The notes beneath the pieces were generated by a model, which was not told the DNA's origin, did no database searches, and worked only from the letters and a program-made list of their open reading frames with translations. Positions 1 through 7,130 of a stretch of DNA of 31,434 nucleotides are shown here, in pieces. This stretch comes from Barthelona sp. PAP020 (Eukaryota; Metamonada: BaSk clade): positions 1 to 31,434 of the forward strand of contig JARQWU010000107.1 in the NCBI GenBank assembly GCA_040182905.1, in the 5' to 3' direction. The first letter of the stretch is position 1. Every line of letters starts with the position of its first letter. The position numbers were made by a program, and so were the translations under genes.

Positions 1-83
1 TGTTCTTGATCTCTAATAACAATAAATGGTCGACCTGCTTCATCAAAGGTCAACATGCCTCCCGAAAGTGCTGATTGATCCAT
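1..83 (-). CDS. CCT5: T-complex protein 1 subunit epsilon, N-terminal fragment
   Basis: Only the first 27 codons lie in the window; the rest runs off the left edge. The ATG (complement of 81-83) opens a protein beginning MDQSALSGGMLTFDEAGRPF and continuing IVIRDQE. The block L-T-F-D-E-x-G-R-P-F-I-x-I-R-D-Q matches the N-terminus typical of the CCT epsilon subunit (TLAFDEYGRPFLIIKDQ in animals), rather than other CCT paralogues. CCT epsilon is one of eight subunits of the cytosolic chaperonin ring that folds actin and tubulin, which suits an organism with a flagellum. The minus-strand leader carries TATAATCACATT and a T8 tract 9-16 nt before the ATG. The identification rests on about 17 residues but the pattern is specific. 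Confidence 0.8.
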   Translation of the reverse strand, partial: MDQSALSGGMLTFDEAGRPFIVIRDQE

Positions 84-384
84 TTTCGTCCAAAAAAAAT
101 GTGATTATAGGGGTGGTCGCGAAATAATTTTTGTTTATTTTGGTCAATTTTTTATTTCATCCCTCGTTAAAAATCATTTAAGTTCACAATTTACAAGATA
201 TTTTGAGGGAATGATGAATTTAAAACAAAAAAGAATCCTGAAGTGTTATTATCATGAATTGTGAGGCAAGATGATCATTTTTGAAGTATCAACCTTTTGA
301 ATAAAAGATCATTTTAGTGTAAATGTTCCAACAAAAACAAAAAGTACAATTTTACAAATAATTATTCACAACATCTAAACAACA
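84..384. other. Intergenic region upstream of CCT5
   Basis: This 301-bp gap separates the CCT5 start from the end of the next minus-strand gene. I see no ORF or RNA gene in it. Near CCT5 there is an unusually GC-rich island at 109-122 (plus strand AGGGGTGGTCGCGA) in otherwise AT-rich DNA, a TATAAT-like sequence and a minus-strand T8 tract at 92-99. These make a plausible core promoter for CCT5. The remainder is AT-rich and presumably holds the 3' UTR of the upstream gene. Confidence 0.5.
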
Positions 385-1017
385 CTATTTGTTGCTTTTT
401 TGGCCACGTTTTCTTCTCTTAGTTTTGGTTCCAGCATTTGGAGGGGAAACTTTTTCATTCAGAATGGTGAAAACTGCAAGAATCATTTCCAAACCTTTTG
501 AACTTGCCAATAGATTCTTGGCCATCAATTCATTATATTTAGCAACAGTGAAGGGTTGCAAAGATTCTTCATACACATATCCCCATTTTTCTTTTTTAAA
601 TCCAAGAAATTCCACAGTATAAACACCATCATCATCCTTTTCATAAATTTGAACAACATAATTTCGTTTTGGATAGGCACAAAAACGTAACTTTTCCGGA
701 GAAAACTCCAATTTTAACTCTTCTTTGGGCTTTTGTTTTTCTTCTTCCTCTTCCTCCACTTCATTTTCATAATCTGATTCTTTTTCAGCAATTTGAGAAG
801 AACGCAATCTTCTTTTTTTGGGTGTAGCAGAAGAGAAAGATTCCTCTTCAATTTTAGCTTCTTCATCATCATCTTTTGATTCTTTTTCTTTTTCTTCTTC
901 GTTTTTTACATTTAGATCAACAATTTTTTCTGATTCTTCCATAATGGGAGCTGTTTCAGTTATTTCTCTAATGTTTTCTTCGGCATTATTGGAGTCTTTA
1001 ATTTCCTTTGAACTCAT
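385..1017 (-). CDS. Lysine-rich acidic nuclear protein with a Tudor/PWWP-like patch
   Basis: The protein is 210 aa if it starts at the ATG giving MSSKEIKDSN. A second ATG at 1059 would add 14 residues (MPES then four Phe), but those codons read through the T-rich tract usual before starts here, so I prefer 1017. The first half is low-complexity Glu/Lys/Asp, with a basic KKRRLRSS patch. Residues about 112-165 form a compact segment with strands LRFCAYPKRNYVVQIYE, VYTVEFLGF and KWGYVYEESLQPF. This resembles a Tudor, PWWP or chromo-barrel fold that reads histone or protein modifications. The C-terminus TKTKRRKRGQKSNK looks like a nuclear localisation signal. A chromatin or RNA role is inference; the exact family is not recognised. 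The stop is TAG. Confidence 0.6.
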   Translation of the reverse strand: MSSKEIKDSNNAEENIREITETAPIMEESEKIVDLNVKNEEEKEKESKDDDEEAKIEEESFSSATPKKRRLRSSQIAEKESDYENEVEEEEEEKQKPKEELKLEFSPEKLRFCAYPKRNYVVQIYEKDDDGVYTVEFLGFKKEKWGYVYEESLQPFTVAKYNELMAKNLLASSKGLEMILAVFTILNEKVSPPNAGTKTKRRKRGQKSNK

Positions 1018-1183
1018 TGAATGATTGAAAGTGTGAAAAAAAAAAAAACTTTCTGGCATTGTAGATAAATTGATTACTGAGAGTTGTCATTCAGTTTGTT
1101 CAAAGTTTTGGTGTTTTTTTTTGTTTTTAAAAAGGGATAATAAATAAATAAAAAATTTATACAAAGAAAACCAAATGAAAAAA

Positions 1184-1864
1184 TTATTGATCTTCATAAT
1201 TCATTTGATATGGCATCCTGTTGAAGAAGATAGATTCATATGTTGGAACAATCCATTTGATATTGACGTATGCTTCATTCCCTCCATACTTTTCAAACAT
1301 TTGCAAAGTTTCTTCAATAAGATCACCAACATTGACTTTGGAATATTGAGAATATTCAATTCCATCTCCAAGATTTAAATTATGACTTTTAAACATGTTG
1401 AAAATTGGTAAAATTTGACGATAAAAAGCAACAAGATCATGTCCGACTTCTGGACCAACCTTAACCAATTCTTGCAAAATTTTTAAAACAGAGCAAATTA
1501 TATCTTTGTTTCTGGTGTTCAAAGCTTTTTTAATAGGAATGATCAATTGAGGAAGGCATTCTTTGACGATTGTGGGGTTACCGTTCTTTAACATGTGTAA
1601 AGTACCTTCACGTGCCAAAAATTTATAGGGTTCCTCCAATTCTCTCAAACCATCAAAAAAAATCGGCAAAAAATGATTGTAATTTAATTTTTCCATTGGA
1701 ACTTTCCAATGAACTCTGTTATGAGCGCCTTGATGAGATATAATAACTGGCAAATCACCACGATCATAAAATAATCGGAAATCTGAACGGGTTGCCTTCC
1801 TTTCTTTGAATGCTCCGGAAGTTGGAGGTTTTGTATTATTCATGTGATGAATTGAAAATGACAT
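1184..1864 (-). CDS. PACRG: Parkin co-regulated gene protein homologue (axonemal inner-junction protein)
   Basis: The protein is 226 aa from the ATG at 1864 (MSFSIHHMNNTK). The longer open frame up to 1927 begins with GTG and passes through a T-rich leader, so I rejected it. Family hallmarks include PPTSGAFKERKATRSDFRLFYDRG split around the R-x-x-FYDRGDLP motif, then HKVxW-like HWKVPMEKLNY, FFDGLRELEEPYKFLA and the helical-repeat segment LPQLIIPIKKALNTRNKDI. It ends in the conserved PTYES region. PACRG is a small ARM-like protein that with FAP20 bridges the A- and B-tubules at the inner junction of ciliary doublets. Its presence is direct evidence for motile axonemes. Two TCATT motifs and a T13 tract precede the ATG. 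The gene is divergent from COMMD4 with a 274-bp gap. Confidence 0.93.
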   Translation of the reverse strand: MSFSIHHMNNTKPPTSGAFKERKATRSDFRLFYDRGDLPVIISHQGAHNRVHWKVPMEKLNYNHFLPIFFDGLRELEEPYKFLAREGTLHMLKNGNPTIVKECLPQLIIPIKKALNTRNKDIICSVLKILQELVKVGPEVGHDLVAFYRQILPIFNMFKSHNLNLGDGIEYSQYSKVNVGDLIEETLQMFEKYGGNEAYVNIKWIVPTYESIFFNRMPYQMNYEDQ

Positions 1865-2138
1865 CTTGGACAGAATGAAAAATGAAAAATTTGATTTTGA
1901 AAAAAAAAAAAAACAATTTTCCTTCACATTTTTTTGAAGAATATTCTTTCTTCTCTCAGTTCTTTTTTCTAATCAATTGCTGATTATTTCAATTTTCTTC
2001 TTAATTTAATTTCTTTCACTTGATATTATTTATTTATTCTTTGTTTATTTTCAATATATCATTGTTGAAACAAAAAGTGATGGTGTGATAAATATTGGAA
2101 AATTTTTTTTTAATTCATTTTTCGTTTCAATTCTTTAA

Positions 2139-2729
2139 ATGCGATTTCATTTTTGTGGAAATAGCGATTGTCCCGATTGGTTGTTGTTGGAGATAGCGCA
2201 TGCATCCAGTATTTCGTCTGTTCGAATTAAGTTATTGACTAAAGAACTTTTGTCACATTTACATGGTAATGATGTCGATTGGTCAAAGATAGAAAAATAT
2301 GTACAAAATACACCTTTTACCACAGAAACGATCAAACCAATATTGTCAGCGATTGAATTTATTCTGACGAACGCTGCTCATTCTCAATGTGAATCAAATA
2401 TTTTACATGATGAGTTACAACAGTTAGGTTTTCCTCGTGAACATTGTGATTCGTTGGTAAGGTCCTATAATTATGATCGAAAGTATTTGGAAGAGTACCT
2501 GTTGTTGAAAAAATTAAAATTTTCATCAATTGATGAAGTTAAGTATAAAAATTCAATTGTTCTTGGTACTACAGATGATTCAATGCAAAGAATCTTAACA
2601 ACTTTGTCAATTAGAGATGGTTCAAACAAACAAAAATTTTTATTGAATCAAAAAAGATTTGATTATATTATTGAAGAATTGGAGAAAGCATCTATTTTAA
2701 TGAAAAATGTGAAAAACAAATATAAATGA
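2139..2729 (+). CDS. COMMD4: COMM domain-containing protein 4
   Basis: The 196-aa product starts MRFHFCGNSDCPDWLLLEIA, nearly the diagnostic COMMD4 opening (MRFRFCGDLDCPDWVLAEI). An all-helical HN domain follows (about residues 1-110), containing LSAIEFILTNAAHSQ and ELQQLGFPREHCDSLVRSY. The COMM domain covers about 125-196 and is more divergent; it lacks the usual tryptophan in the first strand, with VKYKNSIVLGT there instead. COMMD4 is one of ten COMMD subunits of the Commander complex, which with the CCC and retriever modules recycles membrane cargo from endosomes. Length agrees with the family (199 aa in human). It is followed after only 50 bp by the SIS-domain gene on the same strand. A TTCATTTTTCG motif lies about 30 nt before the ATG. 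Confidence 0.93.
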   Translation: MRFHFCGNSDCPDWLLLEIAHASSISSVRIKLLTKELLSHLHGNDVDWSKIEKYVQNTPFTTETIKPILSAIEFILTNAAHSQCESNILHDELQQLGFPREHCDSLVRSYNYDRKYLEEYLLLKKLKFSSIDEVKYKNSIVLGTTDDSMQRILTTLSIRDGSNKQKFLLNQKRFDYIIEELEKASILMKNVKNKYK

Positions 2730-2779
2730 TAATTTCAGGCTTTTTTTTTTAGTTTTTCTTTGTGTTATTTTTGAAAAAT

Positions 2780-3733
2780 ATGTTAAATCTTGATGAATTA
2801 AAAACTTTACCATTGTTATTTAAAGATTTTAACGGTCACAAAGTTCGACAACAGTTAATATCGTATCAACAATGTGTTTGTGTTACCGATAATGAATGCG
2901 ATGCAATATCATATTTTGCAGCATTTCAATTGTCGGATTTTTATGGATTTGGGGAAGAAATTTGTGAAATTCAAAAATTTGAGATTGGAAAGAATTCCAA
3001 TCTTGAAGCACCTCAAAACACATTATTTATTTTCTTTTTATCAAAAGCAGAGTCTTTGAATAATGTTATTTTCCCCAGAAATTCGTTAGTTTTTTGTTTT
3101 TTTGAATCTCAAATTGTTGAAGCTGAATTTTCAATTTTATTTTTTGATATTACGGAATATAATCTCAATAAAAATGATTATTACAAAGATTTTGTGTTTT
3201 TTTTGGCAAGTTCTTTTGTTATTGGAAAATTGGTGTTTACAACAGATGTGTTTGATTTGCTTGTTGAGGCATTTTATGATTCTCAACCTATATTAGACAG
3301 TAATGTCAATAGTGCTAGCATTTTGGAATATCAAAAATGTATTGATGAGGTTTCTCGAGTTATTTTAATTGGTAGGGGGTTGGAAGCTGTTTCAGCTTTA
3401 TTCACTGCTGAATTATTAAATTCTCATACCAACATTGTTGCAGAAGGTTTATTTGGTGGTGAATTAAAGCATGGTCCTTTGGCTTTGGTTGACAATACCC
3501 TACCTGTTATTGTTTTTTGTGCCAACAATAACAATTTATTGTATCCAAAAATGTCCAATTCAACCCAACAAGTTGTTACCAGGGAAGGAAGAACTTTGGT
3601 TTTTTTCAACAACAAAACTAAAGATATGCAGCAAATTTGTTGGAAGAATGTTGAAATTCCAGTTCATCCCTTGTGGTTGACTGTTCTGTTGGAAATTTCC
3701 ATTTTGTTTCCCTTGTTTGAGAAATTTTTGTAA
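2780..3733 (+). CDS. GlmS isomerase-domain-like SIS protein lacking the amidotransferase domain
   Basis: The product is 317 aa from ATG 2780; an in-frame GTG at 2762 is not a credible start. Residues about 195-311 match the second SIS domain of glucosamine-6-phosphate synthase: VILIGRGLEAVSALFTAELL, then AEGLFGGELKHGPLALVDNT, where GELKHGPLAL is the family signature, then LPVIVF and a GRTLVFF strand. The N-terminal half is a poorly conserved first SIS-like domain. There is no N-terminal class II glutaminase domain. The conserved C-terminal tail of GlmS, with the catalytic lysine in its RNLAKSVTVE end, is absent; the protein stops at LFEKFL. Sugar-phosphate binding is likely, but full GlmS activity is not supported. 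Function is unknown: perhaps a regulator, a pseudoenzyme or a SIS deaminase-like protein. Confidence 0.75.
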   Translation: MLNLDELKTLPLLFKDFNGHKVRQQLISYQQCVCVTDNECDAISYFAAFQLSDFYGFGEEICEIQKFEIGKNSNLEAPQNTLFIFFLSKAESLNNVIFPRNSLVFCFFESQIVEAEFSILFFDITEYNLNKNDYYKDFVFFLASSFVIGKLVFTTDVFDLLVEAFYDSQPILDSNVNSASILEYQKCIDEVSRVILIGRGLEAVSALFTAELLNSHTNIVAEGLFGGELKHGPLALVDNTLPVIVFCANNNNLLYPKMSNSTQQVVTREGRTLVFFNNKTKDMQQICWKNVEIPVHPLWLTVLLEISILFPLFEKFL

Positions 3734-3858
3734 ATAATTATTTATGCTTTTGTTTATTTACATAGTTTTGGAGTAAATTGATCACCAAAAAATAATAATT
3801 AATGTTGAAGGGATTCAAAAATGAAGAAAAAAAAAATAACAGAAAACTTTATTTTAAC

Positions 3859-4296
3859 TTAAAAACACAATTCAAATGATAACTCATCGTTCATTGCTTG
3901 CTCATAAGAAAATTCAATATATCTTCCATCGGGATCCTTTATAATACAAATAAAACCAGTGATATCACCCATATCTTTGGGTGGAATGACTAAACAATTG
4001 TCTTTTTTTGCTTTTTCAGCAAGTTCAATAACTTCTTCTCTTGAAGTACACGCGATACCAATGTGACTAAAATCAGAACGTTTTTGAGAAATATCTACAT
4101 TTAATTCCGGCAATAATACATATATAATTTGGGATCCTGAACAATCTTCTGCTAACCAATAAATATTTTTCCCATTTGAATTTGTTCTTTGAGATAAAAC
4201 CATCAATCCACAATAATCAACATAAAAATCTTTCGAAAGATCACTATTATTGCAATGTAAACCCAAATGAGTACAATGCCTTTTGTTGATGGCCAT
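3859..4296 (-). CDS. VOC superfamily (glyoxalase-fold) protein
   Basis: The protein is 145 aa and starts at an ATG giving MAINKRHCTHLGLHC. It has two beta-alpha-beta-beta-beta modules, as in glyoxalase I, fosfomycin-resistance proteins and extradiol dioxygenases. The first is about residues 8-65 and the second about 75-133. Possible metal ligands are visible at His10 (THLGLHC), His78 (FSHIGIAC) and Glu128 (DGRYIEFSYE). The motif KDPDGRYIEF is the usual C-terminal VOC signature. Length fits a single-domain VOC enzyme that dimerises to form the metal site. The substrate cannot be read from sequence: a lactoylglutathione lyase-like or methylmalonyl-CoA epimerase-like role is possible but not assigned. 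The gene is convergent with the SIS gene, 125 bp away. Confidence 0.8.
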   Translation of the reverse strand: MAINKRHCTHLGLHCNNSDLSKDFYVDYCGLMVLSQRTNSNGKNIYWLAEDCSGSQIIYVLLPELNVDISQKRSDFSHIGIACTSREEVIELAEKAKKDNCLVIPPKDMGDITGFICIIKDPDGRYIEFSYEQAMNDELSFELCF

Positions 4297-4525
4297 AGTT
4301 TAGAGGAAAAAGAAAGACATTCTTTTTTTGTCTAATTTTGTCTCCTTTCAAAATTTATTTATCGATAAATAGATTGAAAACATATAAATTGAACAAAAAA
4401 AGATTAAGGATAAAAACTAAATCCATTTTTATTCCAAAAAACAAAAAGATGGCTTTGAAAAAATAAATCACATTAAAGTTCAAATAAAAAACAGTACTTA
4501 AAGAATATTTATTGTTCAAATTGAT

Positions 4526-5689
4526 TTAATCATCACAATCATCATTTGAAGTATCAACAAACGTATAGATGTTTCCTCCTTTTCTTTTATTTATCTCAAC
4601 TAAATCCCAACATCTGTCAAAAATCAAGTTAAATTCATCAATACTCACACAAATGCCTTCATATACCAAATTTCTGATAAATGAATCATCACAATTTAAA
4701 TTGATAACAGTTGACAGAATATTCTCTTTGATTCTTGACATTTCGATCAACGATGAAAAATTACAGGAAATGCCAATTGGAAATATTTTGATACCATAAT
4801 TAGATCTTCCGCAAAAGATTTGTTTTTGATCAGATGAAAAATCAAAAGAAAAAAATTCACAAAAGTCACAGTGAACTTGTTGAATCTGCTGATAGTTATG
4901 TGTGTTGTATGAGGTAATATACCCATCTTCAGATGCAATAAAGAGGATAAATTCATTCAGATAATGAAGACAATTAATTGAATTTTTTAGTGTAAATGTG
5001 TGTTGAAGTGAAGTTTCAAAAATATGCCACAGTTCAACTGTACCTAAACTGTCTCCTATTACAATTGTATCTTCAATTGGATGAAATTCAATGGCCCTTT
5101 TATTCACATGAAAATTAAATGTTTGAATCACTGAAAAATCTTTGAAATCAATCAGTTTTACAGTTCTATCACCACTTCCAGATAAGATGTATTTCCCATT
5201 AGGTGAAATCAAAAGATTATCGATCAAATTGGAGTGTATTTTCATGAACATTTCAATGCAAAGAGTTTTCATATTGAATTTGTAAATATACCCTTCAAAA
5301 TCACTAAAACATAAAAAATTGGAGCAAGGCGAAAAACAAATGTCTAAAATAATTGACCCACAATAAAATTGGTTTATTACAGAAAAATCCATGCCATTAT
5401 AAATGATAATTGATTTGTCATTGGAACATGAAGCAAAAAATTGACCATCAGAAGAAAATTCAACAGAGAAAACCCAATATAAATGATTTCTTAAAGTGTG
5501 CTTGAGTTCATAAGTCCTTGCATCGAATATAAATATTTTTTTGTAACTCGAAACAGCAAAATATTCTCCATTTGGTGAATACTTACAATCTAAAATCCGC
5601 CTGTTATTTGAAACAAAATACTCAATAGATTTCCCTTTTTCCTCTTCAATTTTGAAGGAAAACAGTTTATCAATATCTTCATTGACCAT
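4526..5689 (-). CDS. WD40-repeat beta-propeller protein
   Basis: The 387-aa product opens at an ATG (MVNEDIDKLF). From about residue 30 to 310 it contains roughly seven degenerate WD repeats, with units such as ILDCKYSPNGEYFAVSSYKK, HLYWVFSVEFSSDGQFFASC, LLISPNGKYILSGSGDRTVK and LGTVELWHIF. Several keep the GH...WD-like spacing (N-G-x-Y/F then D-x-x-hydrophobic-x-hydrophobic), though the Trp-Asp dipeptide is mostly lost. The last 75 residues are helical and end in acidic TSNDDCDD. The propeller is presumably a protein-interaction scaffold. I do not recognise an orthologous family, so no partner or pathway is given. It is tandem with the Paf1-like gene, 135 bp downstream of it on the minus strand. 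Confidence 0.75.
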   Translation of the reverse strand: MVNEDIDKLFSFKIEEEKGKSIEYFVSNNRRILDCKYSPNGEYFAVSSYKKIFIFDARTYELKHTLRNHLYWVFSVEFSSDGQFFASCSNDKSIIIYNGMDFSVINQFYCGSIILDICFSPCSNFLCFSDFEGYIYKFNMKTLCIEMFMKIHSNLIDNLLISPNGKYILSGSGDRTVKLIDFKDFSVIQTFNFHVNKRAIEFHPIEDTIVIGDSLGTVELWHIFETSLQHTFTLKNSINCLHYLNEFILFIASEDGYITSYNTHNYQQIQQVHCDFCEFFSFDFSSDQKQIFCGRSNYGIKIFPIGISCNFSSLIEMSRIKENILSTVINLNCDDSFIRNLVYEGICVSIDEFNLIFDRCWDLVEINKRKGGNIYTFVDTSNDDCDD

Positions 5690-5824
5690 ATATTTTTGGT
5701 TAAACCAAAAGCTATTTCATCAAAAAAAAAAGAAAATCAAAATCACCAATTTGATTGAAATCTTTAAAAAAAAAAGGAAATCCCACATTTAACATAAAAG
5801 AAATACATTTATAAATTATTAAAC

Positions 5825-6856
5825 TCAAAACAAGTCTAAATCATCATTTGCGCCAAAATCTAGATCACTATTCTCAAAATCACTGTTTTCATTTTCACTA
5901 TTTTCACTTGTTTCTTCAATTTCTCCCATATAAAAACCTGTATCTTGACTGTACAGATTTTTTGATTCATAACCAGGAATCATTGCTCTGTTAATAACTC
6001 GAATTTTCTCAATTTCATGCATATATATCTTATCACCAATAGTTCTCAACAACAATTTGGTTTCTGGTTTTTCTTTTTTCATGATGGGTTCATTCAAAAC
6101 AGCCATACTTTTATATCGCTCTTCTTGATCTGGATTTGGGGTAACCGCAACTAAATATTCCTTTTCATTAAATTTAACCTTAGTAACAAAGGAATCTTTA
6201 ACTTCTGGAAAAGGATAATCAGTCTTAATGATATTATACTGTTGTTTTGATGCTACAATGGGAATAATTCTTTTCACTTTTTTATTATCAATAGGATCAG
6301 GGTTTTTTTCATTAGCAATGTCAAAAGAGCGATTGATGTAGTTAATTTGTTCTTCTAAAGTGTGATAGGCTTGAATGTCATAAGATTTCTTTTCAGAATC
6401 AGTTCCTTTTTGCCTAACATTGGAATTTAACAGTGAAGAACTCTTGAGCTTGCTGTCTTTGTATTGTTCTGTTGTTTTATTAAATGATATAAATTTCTTT
6501 TGATGAAAACTTTCATAATCAACATCTACTTTAGAATCTTTGTCAAATAATAACTTATCAATATCATTAAGCTCAGATAAATCTTCTTCTATGTTGGAAG
6601 AATCAGTAATTTTTTCAAAAAGATCCTTTGGAATTTCTCCCAAATGTTGAAATGATTCGACAGATATTCTATGATTACTGTCAATCTGTTTAGAATCTAA
6701 ATTCAATAATTCTTTTGTAGTTAATGAATATTGAATAAATTTTGGATATGTGGGAAATTCAGGTTTTGGTAAAGGTAATTGTGAAGTCAAACTATAATCA
6801 ACAATAGTGTCTGTATTTTTTGTCGTCTTTTTTTCAATATTTGACATTTCACCCAT
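5825..6856 (-). CDS. PAF1: Paf1-like subunit of the RNA polymerase II-associated PAF1 complex
   Basis: The product is 343 aa and starts MGEMSNIE. Its order of elements follows Paf1: near the N-terminus LPLPKPEFPTYPKFIQYSL (compare LPDIPFDPKFITYP), then RISVESFQ and an acidic LLF segment. In the middle is the helix LEEQINYINRSFDIANEK, where Paf1 has an IEKTFEDAQKSI helix. Residues 268-290 give LLLRTIGDKIYMHEIEKIRV, equivalent to the FREGDGVYYNELETRVRL strand pair. An Asp/Glu/Ser-rich tail closes the protein, also as in Paf1. The Paf1 complex travels with RNA polymerase II and promotes elongation and histone modification. Identity is by motif order, since overall similarity is low. It is divergent from the CCDC177-like gene (274-bp gap). 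ATCATTATTTTT lies immediately before the ATG. Confidence 0.65.
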   Translation of the reverse strand: MGEMSNIEKKTTKNTDTIVDYSLTSQLPLPKPEFPTYPKFIQYSLTTKELLNLDSKQIDSNHRISVESFQHLGEIPKDLFEKITDSSNIEEDLSELNDIDKLLFDKDSKVDVDYESFHQKKFISFNKTTEQYKDSKLKSSSLLNSNVRQKGTDSEKKSYDIQAYHTLEEQINYINRSFDIANEKNPDPIDNKKVKRIIPIVASKQQYNIIKTDYPFPEVKDSFVTKVKFNEKEYLVAVTPNPDQEERYKSMAVLNEPIMKKEKPETKLLLRTIGDKIYMHEIEKIRVINRAMIPGYESKNLYSQDTGFYMGEIEETSENSENENSDFENSDLDFGANDDLDLF

Positions 6857-7130
6857 AAAAATAATGATTCATATATTTGAATTATCTATTTCTCTGAATC
6901 TTTACAAATTTCAAAGGAAAATCCATATGGTTTCACAAAACAAGACAATATGACTGAATGAAGAGAAAATAACATTTCACAATTGACATTTTACTTTGTT
7001 TTTGAGCAGATTTTTGCTTTTATCATCTCCTTTTTAACTTCAATATAAACTTTCGGCTTTTAAAGATCCAAATAAATGTGTCTAATAAAAAAAAATATGG
7101 TAGTGGTTTTTTTATTGTTACTTTTTTCTT

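Noticed and set aside
1865-1927. Longer PACRG N-terminus to 1927
   Set aside because: The first codon is GTG and the added residues are translated T-rich leader. The same applies to GTG/TTG-started extensions of the SIS, ABC, LRR, PSS, DNAL4 and CK1-like genes.
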